Positions 28,973 to 37,054 of a DNA stretch of 64,000 nt are shown here, in pieces. The DNA is from Aurantiacibacter spongiae. Its GTDB lineage: Bacteria > Pseudomonadota > Alphaproteobacteria > Sphingomonadales > Sphingomonadaceae. The notes beneath the pieces were generated by a model that saw only the letters and a list, made by a program, of their open reading frames with translations, made no database searches and was not told where the DNA came from. The DNA is taken from positions 1,674,001 to 1,738,000 of the forward strand of contig NZ_RPFZ01000001.1 in NCBI RefSeq assembly GCF_003815535.1, read 5' to 3'. Numbering within the stretch: the stretch's first letter is position 1; every line of letters starts with the position of its first letter. The position numbers and the translations under genes were made by a program.

Positions 28973-30565
28973 ATGATCAACCCATCCCATACCCATGACG
29001 TTCTCGTGATCGGATCCGGCGCGGCGGGACTGACGGCCGCGCTCACGCTCGCGACGCAGCGGCGCGTGCTGGTGCTTGCCAAGGGCGCGCTGACAAGCGG
29101 GTCGACCGCCTGGGCGCAGGGCGGAATCGCCGCGGTGCTGGATGCGGGCGACACGTTCGAGGACCATATCCGCGACACCATGATCGCCGGGGCCGGTCTC
29201 AATGACAGGCGAACGGTCGAATTCGTGATCGAGCGCGCGCCCGCGGCGATCGACCGGCTGGTGGAACTCGGCGTGCCGTTCAACGCCCAGGGCGAAGATC
29301 TGCACCTGACGCGCGAGGGCGGTCATTCGCACCGGCGCATCGTGCATGTGAACGACGCCACCGGCTGGGCGGTGCAGGCCGCGCTCCTGAAGGCGGCGCA
29401 GGACAATCCCAACATCACGCTGCTGCCCGACCAGAGCTGCATCGAGCTCATCACCGGGCGGCACGAGGAACGCTATTCCGGTGCGGGCCGTGTCTGGGGC
29501 GTCTACGCTCTCGACACGGCGAGCGGGCGCGTGGTGGCGCATACCGCGCGGGCGACCGTGATGGCGGCGGGCGGGGCGGGGCGCTGCTACCTGTTCTCCA
29601 CCGCCCCGCGCGGCGCGACCGGAGACGGGATCGCGATGGCGTGGCGCTCGGGCGCGCGCGTTTCCAACATGGAGATGATGCAGTTCCATCCGACCTGCCT
29701 GTACAACCTCGAGGTCAAGAACTTCCTCATCACCGAAGCGGTGCGGGGCGAGGGCGGGCGGCTGATCCATCCCGAAACCGGCCGCCGGTTCATGGCCGAT
29801 TACGATCCGGAGCGCATGGAGCTGGCCCCGCGCGACGTGGTGGCGCGGGCGATCGACGACCAGATCAAGCGCTTCGGCCTGGATTACGTGCATCTCGACA
29901 TCAGCCACCAGAGGGCCGACTTCGTCACGGAGCACTTTCCCACCATCCACGAGAAGCTGCTGACGCTGGGAATCGACATGACCGCGCAGCCCATCCCCGT
30001 CGTTCCCGCCCAGCACTATACCTGCGGCGGCATCGTCATCGACCTCGACGGCCGCACCGACCTGCCGGGCCTCTACGCCGCGGGCGAGTGTACCGAGAGC
30101 GGGTTGCACGGGGCCAACCGCCTCGCGTCCAACAGCCTGCTCGAATGCTTCGTCTTCGGCGAGGCGGCGGCGCGTGACATTCTCTCCCGCTGGAGCGAGT
30201 TCCCGCCCCCGCCCGCCATTCGCGAATGGGACGATACGCGCGTCACGGATTCGGACGAGGAGGTCGTCATCAAGCAGAACTGGACCGAGATCCGGCGCCT
30301 GATGTGGAACTATGTCGGTATCGTGCGAACCACCAAGCGGCTGGAACGCGCCGCCAACCGTATCGCCCTGCTGCGCAAGGAGATCGACGAATATTACGGC
30401 GCGTTCAAGGTGACGACCGACCTCATCGAACTGCGCAACCTCCTGCAATGCGCCGACCTGATCGTCGAGAGTGCGTTGATGCGCCACGAAAGCCGGGGGC
30501 TGCACTTCACGCTGGACTATCCCGAAACCGCACCGGTCGCGCGGGATACAGTTCTCGTGCCGTAA
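28973..30565 (+). CDS. nadB: L-aspartate oxidase
   Basis: Flavoenzyme oxidising L-aspartate to iminoaspartate, first step of de novo NAD synthesis. The 530 residues match E. coli NadB (540). Motifs: FAD dinucleotide fold VIGSGAAGLTAALTLA, SGSTAWAQGGIAAVLD, HTLRGEGGHS-type HLTREGGHSHRRIVH, MQFHPTCLYN, and the C-terminal AGECTESGLHGANRLASNSL FAD-binding segment. ATG at 28973. Its usual partners nadA and nadC are not in the window, so the pathway genes are scattered. Confidence 0.95.
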   Translation: MINPSHTHDVLVIGSGAAGLTAALTLATQRRVLVLAKGALTSGSTAWAQGGIAAVLDAGDTFEDHIRDTMIAGAGLNDRRTVEFVIERAPAAIDRLVELGVPFNAQGEDLHLTREGGHSHRRIVHVNDATGWAVQAALLKAAQDNPNITLLPDQSCIELITGRHEERYSGAGRVWGVYALDTASGRVVAHTARATVMAAGGAGRCYLFSTAPRGATGDGIAMAWRSGARVSNMEMMQFHPTCLYNLEVKNFLITEAVRGEGGRLIHPETGRRFMADYDPERMELAPRDVVARAIDDQIKRFGLDYVHLDISHQRADFVTEHFPTIHEKLLTLGIDMTAQPIPVVPAQHYTCGGIVIDLDGRTDLPGLYAAGECTESGLHGANRLASNSLLECFVFGEAAARDILSRWSEFPPPPAIREWDDTRVTDSDEEVVIKQNWTEIRRLMWNYVGIVRTTKRLERAANRIALLRKEIDEYYGAFKVTTDLIELRNLLQCADLIVESALMRHESRGLHFTLDYPETAPVARDTVLVP

Positions 30566-30579
30566 ATCGTCGCAACGCA

Positions 30580-30595
30580 CGAAACTATTGTTTCG
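30580..30595. repeat. Short inverted repeat after nadB
   Basis: CGAAAC-TATT-GTTTCG, 6-bp arms, 15 bp after the nadB stop. It could be a weak terminator or operator; no T-run follows. Nothing else is obvious in the 280-bp gap to 30846 except a further imperfect repeat TGTCCG/CGGACA around 30708-30731. Confidence 0.3.
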
Positions 30596-30845
30596 AGCCG
30601 CAAACGCAGATATTTGATTTCTTGAGAAACCCGTTCGGCGTCATTTTCGGTCAACCTGTCCCGATTTGGTTTAACTTTTGGCAATCTGGCGTAGAAAGGG
30701 AACCGGACGTGTCCGAACCGCAGGCGGACATTTTCCGGGATCGACCCGAAGTGTTTCGCGTGTCCTCGAAGAAAAACTACCCCAACAGGTCGCCGTGCCA
30801 GCGATAGCCCCCGGGCCGATCATCCACACTCGAAGGGATGATCCG

Positions 30846-31361
30846 ATGCGTAAATTCGACCTGTCTGCGGTATTCGTCGTTCTGCTCGGCGTGAGCACCG
30901 CCCCCGCCGCCACCCTCGCGCACGACGAGGCGCTCCCCCAGATCACCGTCATGCCATCCGCCGTGAGCGAGGCGCTCGATCGCGACCTCGACCGGCAGCT
31001 TGTGATCGTCGACCGGCCTTTCGCCAGGGTGCAGCCGTCCCAGGGGATCGTGCGGGTGCGTTTCTCGCTCGATGTCGACGGCAAGCCGGTGAACGTCCGC
31101 CTGTACGACCACCGCGCCAACCTTCCCGCGCGCCGCGCCGCGCTGCGAGCCGTGGAGCGCCTGCAGGCCTGCAGCGACATTCCGGTCGCCTATCGGAGCG
31201 GCGATCTCCAGGCGAACATCATCTTTGCCTCCAGCGATCGCGATTTCCGGCGCCTGACCGCCGATCTTGGAGACATGGAGGCGCTGCGTCTCGCCTCCTC
31301 CCAGGCCGAGCGCGAGGTTCTTGCCTTCGGTTCCACGACCGCCCGCGCTCCCGCCGTCTGA
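30846..31361 (+). CDS. Secreted TonB-C-terminal-like protein
   Basis: A 171-residue protein with a signal peptide (VFVVLLGVSTAPAATLA, cleavage near residue 25). A segment of about 80 residues resembles the TonB C-terminal/energy-transducer fold: QGIVRVRFSLDVDGKPVNV, then a helical RRAALRAVERLQACSDIP, then a beta strand (QANIIFA). Unlike TonB there is no membrane anchor or Pro-rich linker, so it does not transduce energy. Such free periplasmic domains are common in sphingomonads and their role is unknown. ATG at 30846 has an AAGGGATGATCC region upstream. Confidence 0.65.
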   Translation: MRKFDLSAVFVVLLGVSTAPAATLAHDEALPQITVMPSAVSEALDRDLDRQLVIVDRPFARVQPSQGIVRVRFSLDVDGKPVNVRLYDHRANLPARRAALRAVERLQACSDIPVAYRSGDLQANIIFASSDRDFRRLTADLGDMEALRLASSQAEREVLAFGSTTARAPAV

Positions 31362-31491
31362 CCTTCCGGCCGGACGGTGGCTCTCCGGTATCGTCGGTAC
31401 GCCGGGTACTGCGGACGCGGTGCACGGGCGGTACCGGGGTTGCCACGCCGACGAACGGCGAGGCTGTCTGCCCGCTTTTCGTCACAATCTT

Positions 31492-31517
31492 GGAACATTT
31501 GTCCTGTTCGTCCTGTT
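31492..31517 (+). promoter_or_regulatory. EcfG-type stress promoter candidate
   Basis: GGAAC (31492-31496), 17 bp, TGTT (31514-31517), 58 bp before the small lipoprotein start. One mismatch from the EcfG consensus. Confidence 0.45.
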
Positions 31518-31575
31518 GAATACACGAGACCTTCGGCCAAGCCGCCGGACCGACAGACGATAACAGGAGGATATC

Positions 31576-31854
31576 TTGAAAAAGACACTCATGCTCGCCG
31601 CCCTTCCCCTCGCCACCCTGGTCGCCGCATGCGGTCAGGATTCGGCCGTCGAGGAGCGTGGCGACATGCTCGAGGAGCGCGCCGATGCGGTCGAGAATGT
31701 CGGCGATGATCGCGCCGGCCAGCTTGAAGAGATGGCCGACGAGGCGCCGACCGACGCGCAGGAAGACGCGCTCAACGCCCGGGCCGAGGAAATCGACGAT
31801 ATCGGCGACAACCGCGCCGAGGCGCTGAACGAGCGTGCCGACGAAATGGAATGA
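31576..31854 (+). CDS. Small acidic repeat lipoprotein
   Basis: A 92-residue lipoprotein with signal LATLVAAC (Cys at about residue 17). The mature part is a Glu/Asp/Ala-rich, probably helical protein with a repeated unit: EERADAVENVGDDRAGQLEE and ARAEEIDDIGDNRAEALNE share an [DE]-x-[IV]-G-D-[DN]-R-A core about 40 residues apart. The start is TTG at 31576, decided by an excellent AGGAGG ribosome site 6 bases upstream. A strong terminator follows and an EcfG-like promoter precedes, so this is a single-gene stress-type unit. Function unknown. Confidence 0.75.
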   Translation: MKKTLMLAALPLATLVAACGQDSAVEERGDMLEERADAVENVGDDRAGQLEEMADEAPTDAQEDALNARAEEIDDIGDNRAEALNERADEME

Positions 31855-31898
31855 CACTCGCCCGCCGGCCGCCGGTCGGCGCGAGACGGACACGGGAA

Positions 31899-31927
31899 GG
31901 GGCCTGCGGCGACGCGGGCCCCTTTTT
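31899..31927 (+). terminator. Rho-independent terminator after the repeat lipoprotein
   Basis: Stem GGGGCC-T-GC with GC-G-GGCCCC, loop of 6, followed by TTTTT, 44 bp past the lipoprotein stop. The T-run is on the plus strand, so it serves the plus-strand gene. Confidence 0.85.
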
Positions 31928-31931
31928 CGCG

Positions 31932-32147
31932 TCAGTCGCCCATCATCAGGAACAGGAAGAAGGCCAGCGCGGTCGCCCCCAGGAACAGCATCCAGCTCCA
32001 GTAGAAGGTGATGGCGGTTTCCATCACCTCGAAATGGAAGGTGCGGATATTGAGCGGTCCGCCGGTCGTGCCGCCCGACCCCATGAACAGACACACGATG
32101 ACCGTCAGCGCGATGCCGAGCGGTATGGCTTTCAGGAATGCGAACAC
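31932..32147 (-). CDS. Small two-helix membrane protein
   Basis: A 71-residue protein with two membrane helices (AIPLGIALTVIVCLFMGS and MLFLGATALAFFLFLM) joined by a short loop. I do not recognise a family. The start is uncertain: GTG at 32147 has AAGGA 9 bases upstream, and TTG at 32192 would add 15 residues. The 3' end is 5 bp from the T-run of the opposite terminator. Neither neighbour suggests a role. Confidence 0.5.
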   Translation of the reverse strand: MFAFLKAIPLGIALTVIVCLFMGSGGTTGGPLNIRTFHFEVMETAITFYWSWMLFLGATALAFFLFLMMGD

Positions 32148-32192
32148 GGTCCCGTCGTCCTTTCTCGCCGCCAGCGAACCCGCCTCGCCCAA

Positions 32193-32719
32193 TGCCCCGC
32201 CCGGCGCGGCGCGTCCAGTGCCGCCGGGCGCATGACCGCTCCAACCCTTGCGCGTGAGGATGGGTTCGATCGCGCGGGTTGCGACGGCGGACTTTTTTTC
32301 CGCAATTCGATTATGCCCCTTGCACCTCGCGCAAGCCGTGGAGAACCCACGCGTCGCACCGTGTTTGTGCCACCAGACACCCTGCTCCGGCGTTCCCGAT
32401 CGCGGTAAACCTGGCTTAACCCTCTTGCGCGCGAGTCGCACCTGATTCACTTTGGGTTGTGGTCGTCACTCGGGGTTCACCCACAAGACCTAGATTTGCG
32501 GGGCGTCGCCACCATCTTGGCGAGGTTGCCGAATCGACGTCGGGGAAGGTGCGGGAAAAGGCGGCTGTGGGCAGGCGGGGGATAAGTTTTCTCCTGCCGG
32601 CGCGTGGGGATCGCTAGGCTGGCACCGTCCGGCCGAATCGCAAGACCGCCACGGGCGCAAGGGATGGATCACGGGCCGGCGGCAAGCGCGCCGGGCCGAG
32701 GGAAACGGGGACGGGCACG
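32193..32719. other. Intergenic region upstream of nrdA
   Basis: About 530 bp without a convincing gene. The left part (to about 32440) is moderately AT-rich with an ATTCGA/TTCG-type sequence and no clear motif. At 32447-32496 lie two NrdR-like boxes. From there to the nrdA start is a leader of about 223 bases, GC-rich, with no ORF of note. No riboswitch core was recognised. Confidence 0.5.
32447..32496. promoter_or_regulatory. Pair of NrdR-like boxes upstream of nrdA
   Basis: Box 1 TCACTTTGGGTTGTGG (32447-32462) and box 2 CCACAAGACCTAGATT (32481-32496), start to start 34 bp. Both fit the NrdR pattern acaCwAtATaTwGtgt with degeneracy. The same two boxes, 12 of 16 bases identical each, recur upstream of nrdB at the same 34-bp spacing. 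NrdR is the ATP/dATP-sensing repressor of ribonucleotide reductase genes. It is not encoded in the window. Confidence 0.6.
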
Positions 32720-34762
32720 ATGGATTTTCGAGGCGGCAATGAAGGGGCGATGGCCGGCGGGACGGATACCGACGCCGGCGAGACGGTCGAGGATACCGCG
32801 GCGCCCCGCAACACCGATGACAAGGCAATGGCTATGGACAGGAAAGACGCAGGGACCGAGGCGCTGGTGGATGCCCCTTCGGCGGACGATGGCGGAGCGG
32901 CGCTGGCCGCGGCCGGAGCATTGGCGGAGGCGGCAAAGGCGGCGAAGAGCGATTCCAGGTCGGTCAATCCGCGCCGCTTCACGATTCGCACCGATCCGGC
33001 GCGCGACGCCAACCTGACCGAGTTCGGCAAGGCGACGCTCAACGATCGCTATCTGCTGCCGAACGAGACCTATCAGGATCTCTTCGCCCGGGTGGCCGAC
33101 GCCTACGCCGATGACGAGGCGCACGCACAGCGCATCTACGACTACATTTCGAACCTCTGGTTCATGCCGGCAACGCCCGTCCTGTCGAACGGCGGCACCG
33201 GGCGCGGTCTGCCGATCAGCTGCTATCTCAACAGCGTCGAGGACAGCCTCGAAGGCATCGTCGGCACCTGGAACGAGAATGTCTGGCTTGCCAGCAAGGG
33301 CGGCGGCATCGGCACCTACTGGGGCAATGTCCGCGGCATCGGCGAACCGGTGGGCCTGAATGGCAAGACCAGCGGCATCATCCCCTTCGTGCGGGTAATG
33401 GATTCGCTGACGCTGGCCATATCCCAAGGAAGCCTGAGGCGCGGTTCGGCGGCCTGCTATCTCGACGTGAGCCACCCGGAAATCGAGGAATTCCTCGAGA
33501 TCCGCAAGCCATCGGGCGACTTCAACCGCAAGGCGCTGAACCTGCATCACGGCGTGCTTCTGACCGATGAGTTCATGGAGGCCGTGCGCGCGGGCGAGAA
33601 GTTCGCGCTGAAAAGCCCGAAGGACGGCACGCAGCGCGGCGAGGTCGATGCGCGCAGCCTGTTCCAGAAGCTGGTCGAGACGCGGCTGGCGACGGGCGAG
33701 CCCTACATCGTGTTCTCGGACACGGTGAACCGCATGATGCCCAAGCATCACCGCGAGCTGGGGCTGAAGGTGTCGACCTCCAACCTGTGCTCGGAAATCA
33801 CCCTGCCGACCGGCATCGACCATCTCGGCAACGACCGCACGGCGGTATGCTGCCTGTCTTCGCTCAACCTCGAAAAGTGGGACGAGTGGAACGGCGACAA
33901 GCGCTTCGTGGAGGATGTCATGCGCTTCCTCGACAACGTGCTGCAGGACTATATCGACCGTGCGCCCGACGAGATGGCGCGCGCCAAGTACTCCGCCGCG
34001 CGCGAACGCAGCGTGGGCATGGGCGTGATGGGCTTCCACTCTTTCCTCCAGTCCAAGGGCATCGGCTTCGAAAGCCCGATGGCGAAGGTCTGGAACCTCA
34101 AGATGTTCAAGCACATCTCCGCCCGCGCGGAGGAAGCGAGCATGATGCTGGCGCATGAACGCGGCCCCTGCCCCGATGCCGAGGAAATGGGCGCGATGGA
34201 GCGCTTCTCCTGCAAGATGGCGATCGCGCCGACGGCCTCGATCTCCATCATCTGCGGCGGCACCAGCGCGTGCATCGAGCCGATCCCGGCCAACATCTAC
34301 ACCCACAAGACCCTCTCGGGCAGCTTCGTGGTCAAGAATCCATATCTGGAAAAGCTGCTCGACAAGAAGAGCAAGAACTCCACCAATGTGTGGAATTCGA
34401 TCCTCGAGAAGGGCGGCTCGGTCCAGCATCTCGATTTCCTGACCGCGGAGGAAAAGGCCGCGTACAAGACGAGCTTCGAGATCGACCAGCGCTGGCTGCT
34501 CGAATTCGCTGCCGACCGCACGCCGTTCATCGACCAGGCGCAGAGCCTCAACCTCTTCATCCCCGCAGATGTCGACAAGTGGGATCTGGCGATGCTGCAT
34601 TTCCAGGCATGGGAGAAAGGCGTCAAATCGCTCTATTACCTGCGCTCCAAGAGCGTGCAGCGTGCCGGTTTCGCCGGCGGGGTGGAGGCCGACAACACGG
34701 CCGACCCGGCGAAATACGAACTGCCGACCACCGATTACGACGAGTGTCTGGCCTGCCAGTAG
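32720..34762 (+). CDS. nrdA: Ribonucleoside-diphosphate reductase, class Ia alpha subunit
   Basis: Reduces ribonucleotides to deoxyribonucleotides with the radical subunit NrdB. Seen in the 680 residues: PISCYLNS with the redox Cys (about 178), STSNLCSEITLP with the thiyl-radical Cys and Glu, the second redox Cys in TAVCCLSSLNL, AIAPTASISIICGG, and a C-terminal C-x2-C (DECLACQ) that shuttles electrons. The protein lacks the N-terminal ATP-cone that sets overall activity in E. coli NrdA. Instead there is an Ala/Asp-rich low-complexity extension of about 80 residues before NPRRFTIRTD. ATG at 32720 is used; a shorter start inside the extension (Met about 37) is possible. Confidence 0.95.
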   Translation: MDFRGGNEGAMAGGTDTDAGETVEDTAAPRNTDDKAMAMDRKDAGTEALVDAPSADDGGAALAAAGALAEAAKAAKSDSRSVNPRRFTIRTDPARDANLTEFGKATLNDRYLLPNETYQDLFARVADAYADDEAHAQRIYDYISNLWFMPATPVLSNGGTGRGLPISCYLNSVEDSLEGIVGTWNENVWLASKGGGIGTYWGNVRGIGEPVGLNGKTSGIIPFVRVMDSLTLAISQGSLRRGSAACYLDVSHPEIEEFLEIRKPSGDFNRKALNLHHGVLLTDEFMEAVRAGEKFALKSPKDGTQRGEVDARSLFQKLVETRLATGEPYIVFSDTVNRMMPKHHRELGLKVSTSNLCSEITLPTGIDHLGNDRTAVCCLSSLNLEKWDEWNGDKRFVEDVMRFLDNVLQDYIDRAPDEMARAKYSAARERSVGMGVMGFHSFLQSKGIGFESPMAKVWNLKMFKHISARAEEASMMLAHERGPCPDAEEMGAMERFSCKMAIAPTASISIICGGTSACIEPIPANIYTHKTLSGSFVVKNPYLEKLLDKKSKNSTNVWNSILEKGGSVQHLDFLTAEEKAAYKTSFEIDQRWLLEFAADRTPFIDQAQSLNLFIPADVDKWDLAMLHFQAWEKGVKSLYYLRSKSVQRAGFAGGVEADNTADPAKYELPTTDYDECLACQ

Positions 34763-34789
34763 GCGCACGCGGGAGGGAGACGACGCATC

Positions 34790-34966
34790 ATGGGCATACC
34801 GGGACTGGTGGCGCTGGGCGTCGTCTTCGTCGCGCTCGGCTTCGTCTTCCGCAAGCGCGGGGCGGACAGGGCGGCGGCGCGCGCGGGAACGCTGACATTC
34901 GCCCTGTTCGAGCTGGCGGGCGCGCTGTTCCTGATCGCCGCGCTCATCACGGCGCTGCGCGGCTGA
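34790..34966 (+). CDS. Small two-helix membrane protein
   Basis: A 58-residue ORF with ATG at 34790 and a GGAGGGAG site 11 bases upstream. Two hydrophobic segments (PGLVALGVVFVALGFVF and TFALFELAGALFLIAALI) flank a basic loop with the pattern FRKRGADRA. It lies 27 bp after nrdA on the same strand and may be cotranscribed. The next short ORF has a similar helix-basic loop-helix layout. No family recognised. Confidence 0.6.
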   Translation: MGIPGLVALGVVFVALGFVFRKRGADRAAARAGTLTFALFELAGALFLIAALITALRG

Positions 34967-34970
34967 AACC

Positions 34971-35144
34971 CTGACCTATATCGTCGTCATCCTCGTGCTG
35001 ATGGCCGTCGTCCTGTTTCGGGCCGACCGAAAGCGGGCGGATACCGTCAATTCGGGTACGATGCGATGGTTCGCTCTCGGCCTTGCCGGGGCTGCGCTGC
35101 TGCTGGGAATAGTCACCCTGCTCGATCTCGCGCCGGCGATCTGA
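34971..35144 (+). CDS. Small two-helix membrane protein, possible paralogue of the preceding ORF
   Basis: An open frame 4 bp after the previous stop, ending in TGA at 35142-35144. Taking CTG at 34971 gives 57 residues with helix 1 (TYIVVILVLMAVVLF), basic loop RADRKRADT and helix 2 (WFALGLAGAALLLGIVTLL). A GTG at 34995 or ATG at 35001 would shorten helix 1. The same helix-basic loop-helix plan as the previous ORF suggests duplication. Start and reality are uncertain. Confidence 0.4.
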   Translation: MTYIVVILVLMAVVLFRADRKRADTVNSGTMRWFALGLAGAALLLGIVTLLDLAPAI

Positions 35145-35150
35145 CGTTGC

Positions 35151-35957
35151 CTATTCCAGGTGCTCCTGCGCGCGCACCGTTTCGGGGCGCTGGGGCAGGA
35201 CGATGACGAGGACGACGATGGCGAGGGCCAGCACGATGGAGGCGGCGAGGCGGCTGAGTTCGAGCCCGCCGCTGGCAACGGGCTTGTCGAGGAAATCGCC
35301 GACCACCGCGCCGAGCGGCCGGGTCAGGATGAAGGCCGACCAGAACAGCGCGACCCGGTTCGCCTTCGTAAAGCGATAGGCGACGGCCAGCGCGATGAGC
35401 GCGCCGCCGAAGATTTCCGCCGCGCCGAGATAGCCGAGCGGACCGTCTGCCACCCAATCGCCCAGCGCCGTGCCCAGCGTCTGCGAGAAGGTGATCGTCA
35501 GCCAGTAGAACAGTTCAGCGTCGCGCCGGTGGACCGATGCGGCGGAGATCGTGCCGATGGACCGGTGCCAGACGAACAGCGACATCAGCACCAGCGCGAA
35601 CAGCAGCGCCGATCCGCCAGGATAGCCGATGCCGAGCGAGCGTGTCGCGAAATCCGCCAGCGTCGTGCCGACCGTGGTGGACGCGATGATGGTCGCCCAG
35701 TAGAGCGCGGGGTGAAAGCGCGAGGCGCGCACCTGCTGAAAAGTGAAGAGCGCGAAGATCGCGCCGAAGATGGCGGTGCCCACGACATAGCCGTTGACGC
35801 CGGACTGGCCGGCGGTCGCGCTCGTCTCGCCCAGCCAGCTCATGCTGACGGTATCACCCATCGTCTCGCCGAAGGTGGTGGCAAGGATCTTCACGATCCA
35901 GAAGCCGAGTGTCACCGCCGGCACCTTGGCCAGCATTTCCCTTTCGTCCCGCGTCAT
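35151..35957 (-). CDS. COG4705-family membrane protein
   Basis: A 268-residue integral membrane protein with about eight helices. Four similar motifs recur: KILATTFGETMGDTVS, TTVGTTLADFATRSLG, SQTLGTALGDWVADG and TRPLGAVVGDFLDKP. Each has T-x-G/x-x-x-[GA]-D, so the protein looks like an internal fourfold repeat with one acidic residue in each repeat inside or at the membrane. This pattern is typical of COG4705, whose function is not established; ion or metal transport is a reasonable inference. ATG at 35957. Divergent from a membrane-bound LuxR-type regulator (107 bp between). Confidence 0.8.
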   Translation of the reverse strand: MTRDEREMLAKVPAVTLGFWIVKILATTFGETMGDTVSMSWLGETSATAGQSGVNGYVVGTAIFGAIFALFTFQQVRASRFHPALYWATIIASTTVGTTLADFATRSLGIGYPGGSALLFALVLMSLFVWHRSIGTISAASVHRRDAELFYWLTITFSQTLGTALGDWVADGPLGYLGAAEIFGGALIALAVAYRFTKANRVALFWSAFILTRPLGAVVGDFLDKPVASGGLELSRLAASIVLALAIVVLVIVLPQRPETVRAQEHLE

Positions 35958-36064
35958 GCGAAGGTCCTTCCGTCGGTACGGCGACGCCGTCGCAAAAGGA
36001 TTGGCCGGGGGCTGCGCAAAATCTATAAGCAGCGGCCGATGGAAAGCCGCATCAGCAATTGCGT

Positions 36065-36586
36065 ATGAACCTGTCAGGTGCGGATCGAGGCCGGCTGGAG
36101 ACGCAGCTGGGCGGCGCTGTCCTCATCGTCGCGGTGCAGGCCGTCGCGGCGATCTACTTCGTCGTGGACGGAATAGAGGACGTGCTGCCGCAACTGCGCA
36201 CCGGGCCGAGCGCCGAAGTGGTGATGGAAGGGCTGGTCGCGCTTGCCCTGCTTTTGGGGGTGGTGCTGGGCGCGCGGCACACCACGCGCGTTCTGCACGA
36301 GGCGCGTCACCGCGACAGCGCGCTCGATGCCGCACGCGGTGCGATGAGCGCGGTGATCGAACGGCATTTCCGCCAGTGGAACCTCTCGCCGGCGGAGGCG
36401 GAGGTCGCCCTGTTCGCGCTGAAGGGGAGCACCATCGCACAAATCGCCGCGATGCGCGGTGCAGCGCAGGGCACGGTGCGTTCGCAGCTCAGCCAGGTCT
36501 ACGCCAAGGCCGGGGTCCGGAACCAGTCTACGCTGGTGGCGATGTTCGTCGACGAACTGCTCGATCCGCTGGTGCCGGGGCAATAG
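36065..36586 (+). CDS. Membrane-anchored LuxR-type transcriptional regulator
   Basis: A 173-residue protein with two membrane helices at the N terminus (VLIVAVQAVAAIYFVV and LVALALLLGVVLGA) and a C-terminal LuxR/GerE helix-turn-helix (about 105-170). The HTH segment WNLSPAEAEVALFALKGSTIAQIAAMRGAAQGTVRSQLS has the usual pattern. There is no receiver or autoinducer domain, so the signal is probably sensed at the membrane. It faces the COG4705 transporter-like gene and may control it. ATG at 36065 chosen; a TTG at 36059 would add two residues. Confidence 0.82.
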   Translation: MNLSGADRGRLETQLGGAVLIVAVQAVAAIYFVVDGIEDVLPQLRTGPSAEVVMEGLVALALLLGVVLGARHTTRVLHEARHRDSALDAARGAMSAVIERHFRQWNLSPAEAEVALFALKGSTIAQIAAMRGAAQGTVRSQLSQVYAKAGVRNQSTLVAMFVDELLDPLVPGQ

Positions 36587-36595
36587 GCGCGAAAA

Positions 36596-36625
36596 ACCCC
36601 GGCCGCGCCTGTGGCGGGCCGGGGT
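36596..36625 (-). terminator. Terminator of the DUF2171 gene
   Basis: A 9-bp stem (ACCCCGGCC with GGCCGGGGT), loop of 12. On the minus strand it runs straight into TTTTTCG, a good intrinsic terminator 24 bp past the DUF2171 stop. It may also serve the LuxR-type gene on the plus strand. Confidence 0.75.
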
Positions 36626-36648
36626 CTGCCAAACGTCATGCGGGACGA

Positions 36649-36882
36649 TCAGGCGTTCGCGCCGCCCACGCCCGGAGGCACCGCCGCGCCGGCCTTCAGA
36701 TAGACACGGTTATCGTCGATCTTCTCGACGTCGTCGAGCTTCAGGTAGTGATGCAGGTCGTCCTTCGCATCGGACTTGGTCAGCTTGATCCGGTCGTCCT
36801 CGACCTCGTCGACGGTACCGACGTGCTGACCGTTGCTGTCGGCGACTTCCATGTGCTCCTTGATGCGCATCTTCTCGAACAT
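36649..36882 (-). CDS. DUF2171 protein
   Basis: A 77-residue cytosolic protein of the DUF2171 family, with MRIKEHMEVADSNGQHVGTV, VDEVEDDRIKLTKSD, HHYLKLDDVEKID and VYLKAGA. The fold is related to the PRC-barrel; family members are often stress-induced. ATG at 36882. It has its own terminator and an exact EcfG-type promoter 37 bp upstream, so it is almost certainly a stress-response gene. The Ala/Gly/Pro tail (AAVPPGVGGANA) is not conserved in pattern. Confidence 0.88.
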   Translation of the reverse strand: MFEKMRIKEHMEVADSNGQHVGTVDEVEDDRIKLTKSDAKDDLHHYLKLDDVEKIDDNRVYLKAGAAVPPGVGGANA

Positions 36883-36918
36883 TTGCGTTCTCCATCTGGT
36901 GTTGGGGTATGGCCTTCC

Positions 36919-36944
36919 AACGATGCCGGACCCCTGCGTGTTCC
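36919..36944 (-). promoter_or_regulatory. EcfG-type stress promoter, exact consensus
   Basis: On the minus strand GGAAC (36944-36940), 17 bp, CGTT (36922-36919), 37 bp before the DUF2171 ATG. Exact match to GGAAC-N17-CGTT. Confidence 0.75.
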
Positions 36945-37018
36945 GCGGATCGGGAGGGGGAGTTGCGTGTTCGCGGCAAACTGTGTCTTGCCATTGACAG
37001 CGGTGGGGCTAAGAACTG

Positions 37019-37035
37019 TTGCAATTGATTTGCAA
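37019..37035. promoter_or_regulatory. Fur-like box upstream of the PepSY-type gene
   Basis: TTGCAA-TTGAT-TTGCAA, a perfect inverted repeat with 5-bp spacer, 19 bp before the ATG. It resembles alphaproteobacterial Fur sites of the TTGC-x-A-T-x-A-T-T-x-GCAA type. The gene behind it belongs to a family often tied to iron uptake. Binding by Fur is inferred. Confidence 0.5.
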
Positions 37036-37054
37036 GAGCATCTGAAAGGCTTTC

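Noticed and set aside
32497-32719. Possible cobalamin riboswitch before nrdA (GGGGAAGGTGCGGG looks like part of the core)
   Set aside because: The B12-box GCCACTG and the CCGC-ACTGT part are missing, and the reductase is class Ia, which does not use cobalamin.
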